Shown here: positions 36,212 to 49,900 of the stretch, piece by piece
Position numbering within the stretch: the stretch's first letter is position 1
Layout of the letters: the number at the start of each line of letters is the position of its first letter
Assembly (NCBI GenBank): GCA_019321725.1
Contig: CM033111.1
Coordinates: 9,796,001-9,860,000, forward strand
Reading direction: 5' to 3'
DNA length: 64,000 nt
DNA from: Paulownia fortunei
Taxonomy: Eukaryota > Streptophyta > Magnoliopsida > Lamiales > Paulowniaceae
Position numbers and translations under genes: made by a program
The notes under the pieces: generated by a model
What the model was told of the DNA's origin: nothing
Seen by the model: only the letters and a program-made list of their open reading frames with translations
The model's database searches: none

Positions 36212-36408
36212 GATCCCATTAACCGACGATTAGCATAATAGATTTTCGATTTTCCAATCATATAACTCAAGATCCTAAGTGGATGACCAAGTCATGCACC
36301 GACGAAGTCTTACAATGTAAAACAAGAACTCACAAATGACTTGAACAAAAAGGAAATAAAGAAAACAACAACAAAAAATAAGCAAGTAAAATGGTTAAAC
36401 TACAACTA

Positions 36409-36960
36409 ATATTTTTGAGTGGGGAGGAAATGTGTGTGAATTTAGGTGTTGAGTGTGTGTGGGTGATAAATTATATGATAAAAAGTGTGATATATAGTAT
36501 ATTAGTATATATACAAGCATATCACATGGGTGGTAATGTGTGAGTTGTATCTAGTGTGTGTATATATATATACCCTTTGGCTACCACTTGTGGCACAAGA
36601 AAGTCTGGAGAATCTTTTTTGTTAAGCAATTGGTGCCGCAGTGCCTGGAACTAGTGCTACGGCGCGATTTATCGTCCATGGATGGCGCGGCGGTGCCCTG
36701 CACAGTGTCAAGGCTCTATCACCTCTATTTTGGACGGCATCACAGCACTCTGCATGGCACTGCAGTTTGGCATACTTGGTTTTTCCTCCTTTCTTTGGCT
36801 CGGCACCGTGCCTTGGCCTCAGTTTTGGGTGGCGCCCTATTCTGCACTACAGCGGGAATGCTTAGCCTTTTTTTCTTCATTTTCTTCTTCTTTTGGCTCA
36901 ATTGCCCATGTTGCATTTACACATACCTACACAAAAACATTGAAAGATAAATGCATAAAA
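36409..36960 (-). repeat. 5' LTR segment of the Athila-type element (truncated)
   Basis: Same orientation as, and homologous to, 31368-31962. It carries a GC-rich block (36630-36850) with many 'gcggcgc' and 'ggcac' words, from which overlapping frames of 74-130 codons arise by chance. The expected TGATAAG start is missing on the right, so the outer end is deleted or decayed. Confidence 0.65.
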
Positions 36961-36970
36961 AACACCCTAA

Positions 36971-37808
36971 GATATTAGCTAGACTAAAATTCTTCCACTA
37001 ATAAAAATGATTAGTTCATAAGCTGCAATCGATCTAAATACCATTCTGTCATCTCCTATGAAAAGAAATAACCACACCTTGGGCTACCATCTTAGTGGTA
37101 GCCATAATCCTTAACCATTCTGCCGAGGGAAAGATCCAAAAATTGCCAACATGGAGACCAAAATCAAAGGAGCAAAATCTCTATATATGATTGAATCGGA
37201 TAATGACTAGCTATTGAAAAAATCAATTAAGACAAATAAATATAGATCAATATAATGGCATTAAACATTATTGTATGGGAAATTGTTTAAGACTGATCAA
37301 TAAAGCCCAACAGACAATTATATATGAACTTGGCGCTAACCGAACAATTGATACTCCAAATCCAAAGCAATCACAAAAGGTTGGTTTTTTTGTGTATATT
37401 CATTATGATAACATTGAATTAGAACAATTATTATAATAATCGTTAAATAGTTTGATGTGATTAAAGTCTTGCAAAAGTTGACACCTTTGTAGGACAGTTC
37501 ATTTGCAAAGTAGTAATAACAATACAAACAAGAAAAAGAGAGAGGCACAAAATGCAAAAAAAGATACAAAGCTTATAAAGATCCTGTATTTTGATGAGGT
37601 AATTTGGAATAATATATAGATAAAGAGCATTTTCAAGTTTATTTTCATCAAATATGAGATAGCGTGATGCCATACTTATTGAAGTAAATTAAGAAGGTAA
37701 GTTCATTCATTTGAAGTAAAAAATAAAAATAAAAAATTAAAGCATAATTTCTAAGTTTTTGGAAAAAAGATTAATTAAAAACTATACCATCAAATGCAAT
37801 GCCATAAT

Positions 37809-37847
<39 letters not shown>

Positions 37848-38050
37848 TAGATTAGACTAATCAGAAAAAGAGGACCTAGAGGGAAAAAATTAATGAGTTG
37901 GTGACTAGCATGAGCTTACAAAGCAAAACTTTTAAGATCGCAATTATCTTTGGTTGACAACACCACAATTTTTATTTATTTTTATTTTTTGGTTTTCCTT
38001 CAAAAAACAGTGTAAGAAAAGACTTTAATCCGTGTGCAGCACATAGACAG
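36971..38050. other. AT-rich intergenic sequence, no gene
   Basis: No coding signal I could support. It includes the (TA)n(GT)n microsatellite at 37809-37847. Confidence 0.5.
37809..37847. repeat. (TA)n(GT)n compound microsatellite
   Basis: An alternating TA run changes directly into an alternating TG run, about 39 bases in total. Confidence 0.95.
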
Positions 38051-38061
38051 AAAGATTTAAA

Positions 38062-38836
38062 ATGTCTACCTTTAACATGCATACTTTTGGGCTAAGTGGT
38101 TCAGATTTATTTACACAATTAATTGAGGGCAACCTTATCATCACCAGACTGTCTAAGGTGGAAAACTTAGACAACATTATTGTCATAGATCGCTTATTCA
38201 AATTTGTACTTATGTTGCAGGCAAGTGCCTTAGTATATTTCAACAGAAAGGACAACTCAAAGTATTTGGAACTAATGAAGGATATTATTAATAACTGGGA
38301 CTATCGATTTTATTGATATCTTTTGTACCAACTATTTAGATTTCTCAATTCTAAGTTGAATATGAGCTCCAATTCTCAACTTCAATCTGATGATCAAAAT
38401 AAACACTTCAATTCCATGTTGAGGTATGACTTTGACACTTCACATTAATGACTGGGACTATAGATTTTATTGGTATCTTTTGGACCAGCTATTTAGATTT
38501 CTCAATCCTAAGTTGAATATGAGCTCCAGTTTTCATCCTCAATCTAATGGTCAAAACAAACTCTTCAGTTCCATATTAAGGTATGCCTTCGACACTTCAT
38601 GGGTTGTTCTTAAAGTATTGGGTGAAGCCAAAGGCTTCAGTGCCTATAAGAGCTCTTCAACTAACAAGACCGCTTTTGAGATCATCATCAGGCAGCAAGC
38701 ACCACTACTCATTCTCACTATCAATACCCAACCAACGATAATATTAGATCTCCTCTTGGTCGGAGTTTCTCTTAGGAGAGGAAGCAGAATGCAAAAATAT
38801 CCTAAAGTTACTAGGAGAAATCTCATAAGCGAATGA
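38062..38836 (+). pseudogene. Chromovirus integrase core remnant
   Basis: Two frames (38062-38316 and 38426-38836) cover the rve integrase domain. I-V-I-D-R-L holds the first catalytic Asp. NNWDYRFY stands where 'SDRDPRF' normally carries the second. FHPQSNGQNKL follows, with the catalytic Glu of the usual 'DGQTERVN' replaced (Asn-Lys). Further along, SSSTNKTAFEIIIRQQAPL matches 'S...+SPFE...G.+P'. The enzyme would have joined element cDNA to the chromosome. The duplicated block lies between the two frames. Confidence 0.8.
38287..38600 (+). repeat. 157-bp tandem duplication inside the integrase remnant
   Basis: Copy 1 (38287-38443) and copy 2 (38444-38600) both run from ATTAAT.ACTGGGACTAT to GACACTTCA. 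Both encode a version of W-D-Y-R-F-Y...L-N-M-S-S followed by LRY-FDTS. They differ at many sites, so the duplication is old. Confidence 0.9.
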
Positions 38837-39330
38837 AAAAGTATGCAGATCAAATCAATTGCTTCATCAATTCTATTTAAGAGATATTTTAATTGTAAAG
38901 TTCCCTAATCTTCCACTCTCAAAAGCATTGTAGGGGAGAGATTCTGGGTTGATGCAAATATAGATTGGTTCATTGCCTATCATAAACCCATCAAGAAGGT
39001 GATGTACAAAGATGAGCTTTATTCTACAAATTCGGGGAGGACTTTTTTAGCAACTAACCAACCCACCCAAAATTAGAATTAAAGAAGACTGGAAAAAAAA
39101 GAAAAAAAAGAAAAAAGAAAAAAGTTGTCAAAGTTATTCTGAATCATTGAGTAATAAAAACATAAAAAAGAATCATGATCAGTACTTTGTGAAGTGGAGA
39201 GGTCCAGTAGTGCGACCTCTAGGAGAGTTAGCGGTGGTTGTCCCAACTTGATACTCTTGATGTATTGCATGACCGTCAAGCCATAATGCACCAACCTTCA
39301 ATGATGGACCCCGAACTTCAAGGGGAGCTT

Positions 39331-40925
39331 CTACACATCATGTGGAATTTGTATGTGTAGATCTTATGCAATTTCTTGTTGTAAATAGTTGTTTATCGGT
39401 AGTTAGTGTTCCTCAACTTTTTAATATTTAGTATTGTCACTTGAATTAATTTTCTTAAGCCTATTACAGGGGACATGAGTTCTAATTCATAGAATGTCTT
39501 GTTTATCTCCCCCTACTCCAACCATTTGCAGTCATGTGTTGTAATTAATCTCAATGATGAATGAAATAAAATTAATGTTTTCGAACGTAATTATTATGCA
39601 ACGAATAGCTAAAAGCGACAAATTATTTGCCACACAATGCCCCTTGTCAGTTAATATTCAAAGGTGTCTCATGGCATATTGACAACAAGATCAACAAACC
39701 AGACACAACGTTACCTAACAGCTTCCCAAAAGGTGGCTTTCAAGCTCAGATCTTGTTTTGCTTTATATCAGTGTCAGGCCCTTGTTCGTGGTACCAAGGT
39801 TGTCTTATGGTAGTTTATTTTCGTTTCATGCATCTATTATCCATCGTCTTTCCGACGATTGTACACATTCCTTCAACATTTGTAATATATTCATGTTCCT
39901 GTAATATATTCAGTTTCCCGCTTCCACAATAAATAGCGTTTTGTGGCAACTCTATGTTTTCTCATACCCCAATTTGTGTCACCAATGAAAGGCTGAAAAT
40001 CCTTGTTCGAGATACAAATATAATAACCTTTCAGTTTTTGAAGTGCAAAGTGCCCAAACAATCACGTCTTTAATTTGTGAGGTAGTTAAGTATCCAAACC
40101 CTTATGTTCGGGTAGGAAAGTGCAGTTTATCCAATTTTTCTCTTTCGTTTCACAAAATTCAATTATATTGTTGATTTCCAATTTTCACTAAATATCTACT
40201 GCAATTCACGTTCTGGCACTACATCAGTCAAACTGAAAAGTCTAAAAGGACTAACTTTTGTTCAGTATCACTGGCTCCTAAGTGCCTGTGGATGGAAACA
40301 TTAACATGGACTTATCTACACCACAAAGAGAGAAAATGTGCTAATAAACACCGAAATAACAAAACCAAACATACCATAAAACAATGTTTTTAATCAGCTG
40401 TAGCAAAGATAAAGAACATGGATATCGAAATATGAATCCAAGAATAGGTAAGCGAACCACATTTTAGCCACAAACAATTGAACCAGTGGACATAACACAA
40501 TGCAGATCCCACAGTTCCAATCATCTAAGAAAATCTCATAGTCCCAAAACACATTGATTTTCACACAATGGCGACTCCGAGTCGGATGATTTTCACACAA
40601 TGGTGCCTATAAAATAGAAAATGATGTGATGCCCACTCTGCAGCCCTAATTCAGGCCTACACTATACAAGAAAAATCTGGAAAAAAAAAAATCCAATTCG
40701 CAAGTGTCTATCGACAACCTGCCGTAAACATTGACCTCAAATTATCTTTTGCATTTCTTGTTTCAGCGAATAACCTTTTACCTTGAAGAATACACAATGC
40801 AGAAAGAGAAACTGCATCAAGTGCCAGAGGGGGGTCATAGTTGGAAGATGATGCCTTTTGTTACTCATGCAGGCTGTGTTTTATCCCTAAACAAGCCATG
40901 AATAACATCCCACAACTCTCTTATT
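39331..40925. other. Intergenic region and AP2M 3' flank
   Basis: No gene recognised. Frames of 101 codons (39627-39932) and 68 codons (40394-40600, minus) have no recognisable domain. The AP2M 3' untranslated region should occupy the right part, below 40926, but no polyadenylation signal was clear enough to call. A direct repeat of 'gattttcacacaatgg' occurs near 40556 and 40587. Confidence 0.45.
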
Positions 40926-43900
40926 TTAGCACCTAATTTCATATGAACCAGCTTTTGTAATGTAACGAACCCATTCAACGGTGTTGTATCCACTCTTTTC
41001 CCATACCTGCAGAAAGTTTACCACAATTACTGCAGTCCTACAATAATTTGTAAACGTCATGATATCATATGGAGACTGTCAAATACCTTGAGGAAACGGA
41101 CACGCAATCCAGATGCCGTGAACATGGGAACCTGCCACATATATGGTTTGTTTGTGACACAGGAAAAAAGTAGAAAGCATCTACTTTAACAAAAGATCAT
41201 TTTAAATTGTACAGAATATCAAAATCCCTGCAATATAAGACCAGGGTTCCCCTTAATATTCTACGCAGATAATGAGTGCCTTCTTCTGTCTACTTGTATA
41301 TTTCAGGTAAAGATCATTCTTGTCCTGAAGGCATGATTTTAATGCTCACTTGGTTCATAAAGATTCAACAATAAGGGCGGAAAGACGTAATAGCAGCTGC
41401 CTATGATTAGATTAACATTCCTGACAATATTACCCGTGATACAATGTTGGTAGGGAATGTGGAATAACTAGAGGAGAAATTAAAGACACAAGACAAGAGG
41501 GGGTCAAAGGGAAAGAGGGAGGAAATAAAGTATTTAATAAAACAGCCAAAAACAACACCAGTGTGTATACATAACAGGCCCAACAAGCACAACCAGAGAA
41601 GATTATATCTGAATCCAAACTTACATGGCTATATGTCAGCCTATTCCTACGCCTTTTACATCTGTGCTAGTTGGTGAGGACACTATTTCTTTAAAAAAAA
41701 AAAAAAATTCTCTACAAAAATTGATTTTGTTAGTGGATTGACAGTTGCTAATTTTAGCGAATCGCATGTAATTAATTTACTGCTCTTGTTATTGATATAC
41801 AAGACCAAATGGATTCTAAAATGTACCTTGAGTCCAAAGAAAATTTTCTTTTGTCTATTCTTTTTGTAGTTTCTCTTATAATTTATTCTTTATACATCTG
41901 TAAACCCCAGCCTCCAGGTATTCCTTAAGTTAAAGTCACCAAAGGATCATAATTAAATGACTTAAATGTCAATTGTGTCTTTATTATGTAACTTTCAGAT
42001 GATACGATTGAAAATAATACAATGCTACAAATTGAACTATTATCATGTAATAGTATATCCCTTGCTTAGGCACCTGAAATTCCATCTGAATTGGAGGCCG
42101 AGTCCAAGACTTCTTTTCGGTCATTGTGGATATTAGCTCTACTTCAGCACTCAATGTTGGCTCAGTTTGTCCAGGAAATTTTCTTATCCTGCAAAGAACC
42201 CAGCATGCCCATGATCAAGCTTAAGGATAAATATGATAGATCAGCTTAACAAAATGCTTCTAGGCTATTTCATATTGACATATAGTCACAACTATAACAT
42301 AATATTAACACAACGACATGGCCGTTGGTAGGGGGAGGAGACAAGGACAGCTAGCAAACGCTGAAAAAAGCATATAAATTAAACTCATAACTGGAAAAAC
42401 AGTTATAAAACATTTAATAAACTTATGCCGTCTACAGCTGTCAATATTGGCCAAAAGTGGTGCTTGTGCAGTGGCTAGGTGGTAGCTTAAGTGGTGGTGA
42501 AATTGCAGAGAGCATTTAGGGTTTCTGCCATCCATATCTGCAACTAAATAATGTATGGCAAGGTCATTCCACCCTGATTCAAGATAGAACCCGAATCTAA
42601 CGATAATGATTTCACTTTGAGGTCAGTGATTCTACAAATCAAATAATGGCAACATTTGCCAGAACTGTGGGCAGTAAACATTCTCAACCACAACATCTGA
42701 TACAAATCTTCAGATGTCATCTTACATCTCAAAAATCTCATGCATCCCCTTGAGAAAATTCAGCCCACATGATTCCACTAATATTTTGTCAGGCATGTCT
42801 TATGCCCTAATTTGTCCTCTCTTACCAACTTTATCCACAAGATCAGTTTGGTAATCCCCAATGACCAAGTATTAGTAGACATTTAGTGTCATGTGTACAC
42901 ATTATAAGTTTCAACAAAGAAGCACGTGCTAACTATTCAAATATACAAGATTGGCGTATTAGAGTAGCATTCCCAGTTTTAGCTGATAACAGTGGTTAAT
43001 GCCCTAGTGGATATAAGCATCAGGGAGCTTTGAGCAAAAATATATGTATTTTCTGGTATTAGTAACTCACATATAGAATATAAGAAAAATGAAATGAAGT
43101 TCTGGTAGAGAAAATCCCCAAATTAATAGAGATGCAACCAAGTAAATGCATGCTAGCAGTGTCACTCTGCTTCTCAAGTAAATAAAGTCATCAAAAAAAT
43201 AGAGGAAGAAATAAAGATTGTTTTGCTGAAAGCAACATATAATAAAATGTCAACCATTTGTCGTCTTTCCAGCACCAATTCGTGCTATGTACACAGAATA
43301 ATTAAAATTAAGTCGGTAGGAGATTGCAGCTCAGTTTTATTCATGTGAATATATTATTTCAAGATAAATTCCAGGAAAAATCCTCAGAGATTTAGAACAG
43401 TGTACAATTACAGTGATTTGCTAAACCCTTTGGATGTTTGGTTTTCTTTTCAATGAGAATTTTCATTTCTAGTATTTTTAGTGGAGTTTTATTGGTTTTC
43501 GTGCAAGATTGGAAATATGTTTGAATAATTATTTTTAGATAGGAAATTTATAAGGTTAAGCATGAAATTATGTTTGGTTTAGTGTTTTCAATGAAATCAT
43601 TTTCAAATTATGTGTATATAATATTAAATGATTTGGTAGTGGTAGGGTCCACAATTAATATTTTATGCGAGTTATATATTTTAGTAGAATAAATTTTAGG
43701 TGGTGGGTCCTACAGTAATGATGTAGTGGTAATAAAAATATGTTAAAAAGAATTAGTGGGTAGTTGTGGGTCTCATATTATTAATGTAGATAGTAATAAA
43801 AATATATTAATAAGAGAGTTAGTGTGTAGTTGTGGAGAAAAATGAGTTGATTGAAAGGGAAAGATTGATTGATATTGAATAAGAATAGGGTTGAGAAGTA

Positions 43901-46900
43901 TTTTGAATGGGAAAATGAGAAGATAAAATAGGTTATTTTTAATGAGATTGAGTAAAACAAACATGATTTATGCATTTTAAATAGTAAAAAGTGGGAAAAT
44001 TCCCATTGAAATGAAAAACATACGAGTCCTTAGCTTTTTAATCACAAGATAGTACATTCCCTTCAAATTCAACTTTTAACTGAGACAGTGAATGAACTGA
44101 GTTCAAGAGAATGAAAAGGTATTCCACTGGAACAAAAGTGAAAATGCTCAGATGATGCAATGCCACAAATAAACAACTTACTTCCAGACCAAACAGTCAA
44201 TAGAAGGACTGTACTTTGCTCGGCCTGATGTCACCTGAAAACTTGTTTTCGCTGTTTGCTTTGGTACTGGAATCTTAACAACCACTCCAAGCGCAAACAT
44301 TTTTGCCCCAAAAACACTCTTCACCTAAAATGAAGAATATGTGTGTTAAGTGGTTAGTTATTGACAATGATTTGCAAATTAAAATTAGATGACTAACCTT
44401 TACATTCACTTCCATACGTGTTCGACCCAATTCCTTGATAGTTGGCAAAACCCGAAATGGAAGATTAACCCCCTCCGTAATACGATACCTATGGCAAAGG
44501 CATTTACACTTGTAACAAAGCAAGTGAAATTTAAAGGAAAACCTATTTGCTCCGAGCCAGATGAAAATATTTAAGAAATCAAATTCAAAATGAGAATCTT
44601 GAAGATAATAAGAACTTCAAAGGGGAATTGCCCCTAATTCTCAAATTTGTGTTTATCACTCTAAAAGATCGTAGAAATGTAATTGAGGAAACCATGATGA
44701 ATTGGTGCTAAGTAAACCTGGAGTGGACACAAGCAATAAGCCTGTTTCGAGATGTGGGACACTTGCACAAAGAAGGAGGCTTCATCTGGAATATTTTATA
44801 ATAATCTTTGAGAATCAAGGAGTACAACTGGGATTTTATTAGGCAAGAGTTTTCCTAATTTGGGCCTGTGGGGACTATAAGACAATGATTGGATCAGATA
44901 TAATCTTGTTTTGTGTAATCTGTTTGAATTTAACAAGATCCTCAATAAAACAGATTTTGTAAAGGTCGGATATAAAAGATGTTCATACGACACTGTCTAT
45001 GAAAGAGTGTCAAAACAAAAATAATAAAGCTATACTCATTAATTTATTTTGCACTAACATAAAGTCGAGAAATTGTTGATCACAAATTAATTTAAAAGAT
45101 CAGCTTACTTCATCAATTCAAATTCACCATCTGGAGGAACAAAACTAACGGTCTTCTCTGAATTAAATCTTGTAAGGTTTACACATTGATGGAAAGTGAC
45201 ATCATCAAGCTCAATAGTTTTTCCACTGCAAACCAACATAAACAAACAAGGTTATCAAGGAAAACACACAATGATTGCAGAGGCTTAAAAAAACAGACTA
45301 CATGCAAGCAAAAGCAGTTGGTAACAATTCCAAAGAAGAGAACTAGAACTGCTCCTAAGCAATATTGCACCACCAACTGCAGGAAGCTGAGAAACATAAT
45401 TCTCTGATAAATGTAAATGCTGCATAATTTCAGAAAGAAGGTATAAAGTCACAGCCAAATTAACTATATCATAGGAAATTGAATAGCGTAAATGAAGGGT
45501 AACATTGCAACAAGGTAATGTCTATTAAGATGGGGTGAAGTCATCACAACTGTTGCATAAACAAAATACTAATTGAATTAGTTATTGAGTAACATGCAAG
45601 CCCACGAACTATCCAAGTAATCTTCTTGAGACTTTATGTTGAAATAGTCTCTCTCACCCTCAAAAGCATGTTTTCTTAACTAATTTATTCTGGAATAATC
45701 TTTTTAGGAGGGAAAATTTTACATATTTCTGCCAAATCCTTCTATTGTTAAAGGACTGGTACCATTTCAATGTGTTTCAATTCTTCCAAACAAGAGAGGT
45801 TTGATGCTTTTGAATTCATTATATTAATTCCACTTCTTACTCGCAGTATGCTGTTTATCATCTCGGCTTATGAATCACAAACGAATTAATTCTGTACAAT
45901 CCACTAATTTGAATTAAGTCCACTACGTTAAACATGTAATGACAATTTTAAATCTCAACATCTCTCAGAACTCTTATGGTTCAGGATTCACCTTAAAAAT
46001 TGTGGCAAAAACATTCAGAAATCATAAGGTTAACTAATGGAAAGCAGTACCTGGCTTTCAAAGATATCTAAACAGATTACCAATACAATTACACATGCTA
46101 ACTTAATTATCTAAATGATAGATCCAATGACAAAAGCAGGGACAAAAATACTAGGGAGAAAAAAGTACATAAACGCGGAACTTAAAATGGTTACTGTGTA
46201 CGTTGCATAAAAGACTAACAGAGTGTTCCCCAAATGTACTACCACAGATTAAACTTAAGAAAAAGAAAAACTGGAAACATTAAAAATACGAACACTCCAT
46301 ACCATAAATCATCTAAATACTGGTAAGTGTCCCTACAACCATGCAATCAATAGGAAACTAAAGAAAATGTGACACACACAATTTTCCAACCTGGTTCTGT
46401 TCAATTCACTAATAACTCAAGGACATTAACTATCTATACCCATGAGTAGGGCACTTGGCAGTTCACATTCAAGAACGATGTTACTTGAGATCTGTCCTCA
46501 AAGCTCACATGCAAATAATATATAAAAACCTGTCTTTGCTATTCTTTTAATTAGAAGAAGTAAAAAGGATGAATATACATGCTGCCATTAACATTTCATT
46601 TCGTTAAAATTTGCATTGTATGCATCAAATTTATCAGTCGTAATCTGATGGATTTAACAGATGAATATAAAGCTACCTCTTAGCAGGACGGGATTTAAGC
46701 TGTGATTCTTTCTCAAGTCCAATTTTATCATTTAATCCCAACTTCAAATCAGGCATTCCAGAAAGGAAGCATTTCATAAGAATCTTCCCAGTTACATCGC
46801 AGCGTAGAACGCTACCTACAAAAGCCAAATGGAAAATACGCAACAACTGTTTAAAATGATTCATCAAAATATAAACACAATAAATTGCTCTGCAAATGGT

Positions 46901-49900
46901 AACAATAAAACAAGAATAAAAATGCATAAATCAAATATTTTCACAATAAATGCATTAGTTTACCTTTTGAAGACATAAGAAGATTGACACTTTCCACAAT
47001 ATCAAGAAACACCTGTCACGAAATCTAATTTAGTCCAGCCTGATAGCAATAACAAAAAAAATATTAGACAGTAGTGGAGTTATTTGAAGAGACTACCTCA
47101 TTTTTCTTATAGACAAGACCTTCCCTGCGCCAGCCAACAGCACCAGTAACTTGTAAAGTTGCATTTGGAACTGGTTTGTCAGCAGCCTGTTTGGTTATTC
47201 ACATATGCCAAAAGTCAGGATAATCCACCCATAAGAATATACAAAATATTTTATTTAATAAATATCATTATATACCTTCAACACAACAATTTTTCATAAT
47301 TATAATACATCTATAAGAAAAATGTAAGCGAGTCTCTAACCTTGGACGAAAATGGAGAGCGTACACCTTCCTGAGTTATATAAAGCTTCAGGATTTCAGG
47401 CGAAAGGTTTTGAGGGTACCCAAAATCCATGATTTCTGCAATCAAAATGCAAAAACTCAGAACTTTCATCCAGCCATTCAGTCAGTTTGGCTCGATGAAA
47501 TGTTATATATTCCTTTTTTACTGTTTTGTCCAGAGTAGTGGAAGTATGGTGCAAGTGCCAGCAAACACTTGTCAAGCAACTTACAAAGGCACAGTCTTCT
47601 TCACACACAGTAACACGTGGCGACTACAATAGTCAAACTCGAGGGATTTGGTTACAGTTTACACCTACTTAATATATATCAGTATGAACAGTTTGTGACA
47701 AGTGATGGTTAATAAATCAAAATACAAGCAAAAGATGCAGAGAAGCAAGAGCTCCCTGTTTTAGATTTTTAACTTCTTTGACAAAAAAAAAAAAAAAAAT
47801 AGGCTAAGCTACGCCACATCAAAGAGCTTCCAAGAAATATGACCATTATAGATGCTCCTTCACCAAACATCTCCACATCTATCCTATGGCTTGATTTACA
47901 GAATCAAAATATTGGTTTTTTTTTTATTTCTTTCCTTAAAAAAGAGTAGGTGGAGGAAATTATACTTTGTCATCTTCGTGGGGATATTTCTCAAAGCAAA
48001 CATTTTGAATTAGAGGCCACATTTGCCAGCATGTACCAATTTCTGTGAGGACAGAACTAATATAACCGGAAAAAAATTGTTGACAAGAAATTATTCTCCA
48101 GTTGGCATACCATCCAGAAGTTCATATATCAAAACAAAATTATTGCGGATAGCATCCTCATCGAAAGCCCCACCAAAATAAGATTTAAATAATGTGACTG
48201 CCTGCACAGAAAGCAGATGATCGCGTCAAGCAAACTAAAAGAAACATCCATATAAGAATTAGAATTATATAAAAGGTGAAAATAGAAGAATGAGAAAAAC
48301 TAAAATGATGATGCTTCAAACGACCAGATGTTCTTTCTGATCCGTTACCTACTCAGCACACATACACTAGTTTCTCCAACTATAAAATGTTTAGTGAAAG
48401 ACAAGATCTCCAGAAAAGACTCACGAGCTAGTCTAGTTCATAAAGGAAGGCATAAATTTAAAATTATCTTATGCATGAGATACCTCAACAACAAACTTGA
48501 ATGCACAAGCAACATTTGCGTTGCTGCTTACAACAATCACGATGTAAACATTGCTAATTCTCATGTAAAAGAAAGAGCAGCCACCAATCTGCCGTACAGG
48601 ACAAGTGCCAAGTTCCTTTGTTTGCATTATATGCACTCGGAAAGCATCCACCATGTTGCCTCTGATTAGTTTCATTAAAAATGAATAAGCATGAGCAGTT
48701 TTATGTCGTCAAAAATTACTTCTATGCAGTAAATGCAACCACCAAGTCAGAAAAAAACTGAATACGACAATCAACACATCAAGAAACAATCGGACGAATT
48801 AAAGAGTAATCTCAAGAAAATGGCAGCAATGACATTCGAAACATATTAGCACAGAATTAAGTTTTCAGGTAAGATAACGCAGCTTGATTCTTGAAAAGGA
48901 ACTAGAAGCAAAACCTCAATTAAGCAGTGATATATTAGCAATTACATGGACGGACCAAATTTATAAGCTTCAGAAGCCTCAAACAACCAAAGTTTAGGGT
49001 TTTGATGCTGATAACCAGATTTGACACTTGTGTATCAACTTGTAGGAGTCTGGAAGGTGGTGAGAAGAATTTTTTCCAGTGGCAAATCAATTTTACATTT
49101 CAATTTGCAAGCAAGCTTCAATTCAACCTTTCATGTTTCTTAACTCCAAGAAAAAATAGGCTGTATATATTAGGGATTCAGGCCTATCAGCCTTTTAGGA
49201 TCTATGCATAAGATGATCTCTAATGAGTTTGATGAGGATAATCTTTCATGGTTCTTAACTCCAAGAAAAAACGGGCTGTATATATTAGGAATTCAGGCCA
49301 ATCAGCCTTTTAGGATCTATGCATAAGATGATCTCTAATGAGTTTGATGAGGATGATGACGATCCTGGCCATATTATCGTATGGTGATGGTGCCTTTTGG
49401 GTGATGAATCCTACATACAATACTCATCACCAGTGAGAAAGTAATGTATTAGCATGCCTCATACATAGTATGTTTACTATCTTATAGTTGTATACTTCCA
49501 GAATTATGAATGCTAAAGAAATGTTATAATAAGACTAAAAAATAGTGATTAATTATCAAGAAAGGATCACTTAGTGCTTAAACAACAAATAGTAGTAATC
49601 ATTGTTAATGAGGTTGTATTTATTTAGTTTAATCATTCCATGGGTGGTTACGGGTTCATAGTCCCCACTAAAACAATTAGCATTGGTTTTTAATCACACA
49701 ACGAATGAAGTTGTATGCATATCATTTCAGCTACCTTCTTACTACGATTTAACAACAAAGTTCTGATTTCTGAGTTCTGACTCATTTGCATTAAGGTAGA
49801 TATGAGCATGTAACGATAGCTTGTATATGAAACAATATTTGTCAATGATTATGTATCAAAACATAGGAACCTGTTACTTCGAACTTTGACAGAAAGATGC

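Larger units (their letters stand above)
31181..36970 (-). mobile_element. Athila/Tat-type Ty3/gypsy element, minus orientation, internally deleted
   Basis: Two degenerate LTR segments in the same orientation (31368-31962 and 36409-36960) flank minus-strand gag and protease remnants. Next to the left LTR, the minus strand reads a 'gcttgaagacaagcaaaata' tail, a short purine tract and then TGATAAGCTC. This is the usual Athila-group arrangement of 3' internal end, polypurine tract and LTR start. Reverse transcriptase and integrase are missing: only about 4.4 kb separates the LTRs. The right LTR lacks its outer start. Confidence 0.75.
38050..39330 (+). mobile_element. Ty3/gypsy chromovirus fragment: integrase core to chromodomain
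   Basis: The plus-strand frames carry an integrase core (VENLDNIIVIDRLFKFV, then NWDYRFYWYLLDQLF, LNMSSSFHPQSNGQ and STNKTAFEII). About 570 bp later comes NHDQYFVKWRGP (near 39170-39210), the start of a chromodomain, which in chromoviruses guides integration to marked chromatin. gag, protease and RT are not present on the left. A 157-bp tandem duplication, stops and a loss of frame near 38836 show it is a relic. Confidence 0.8.

Noticed and set aside
36558..36978. Three overlapping open frames of 74-130 codons
   Set aside because: They arise from the GC-rich island of an LTR; the homologous LTR at 31.7 kb does not conserve the frames.
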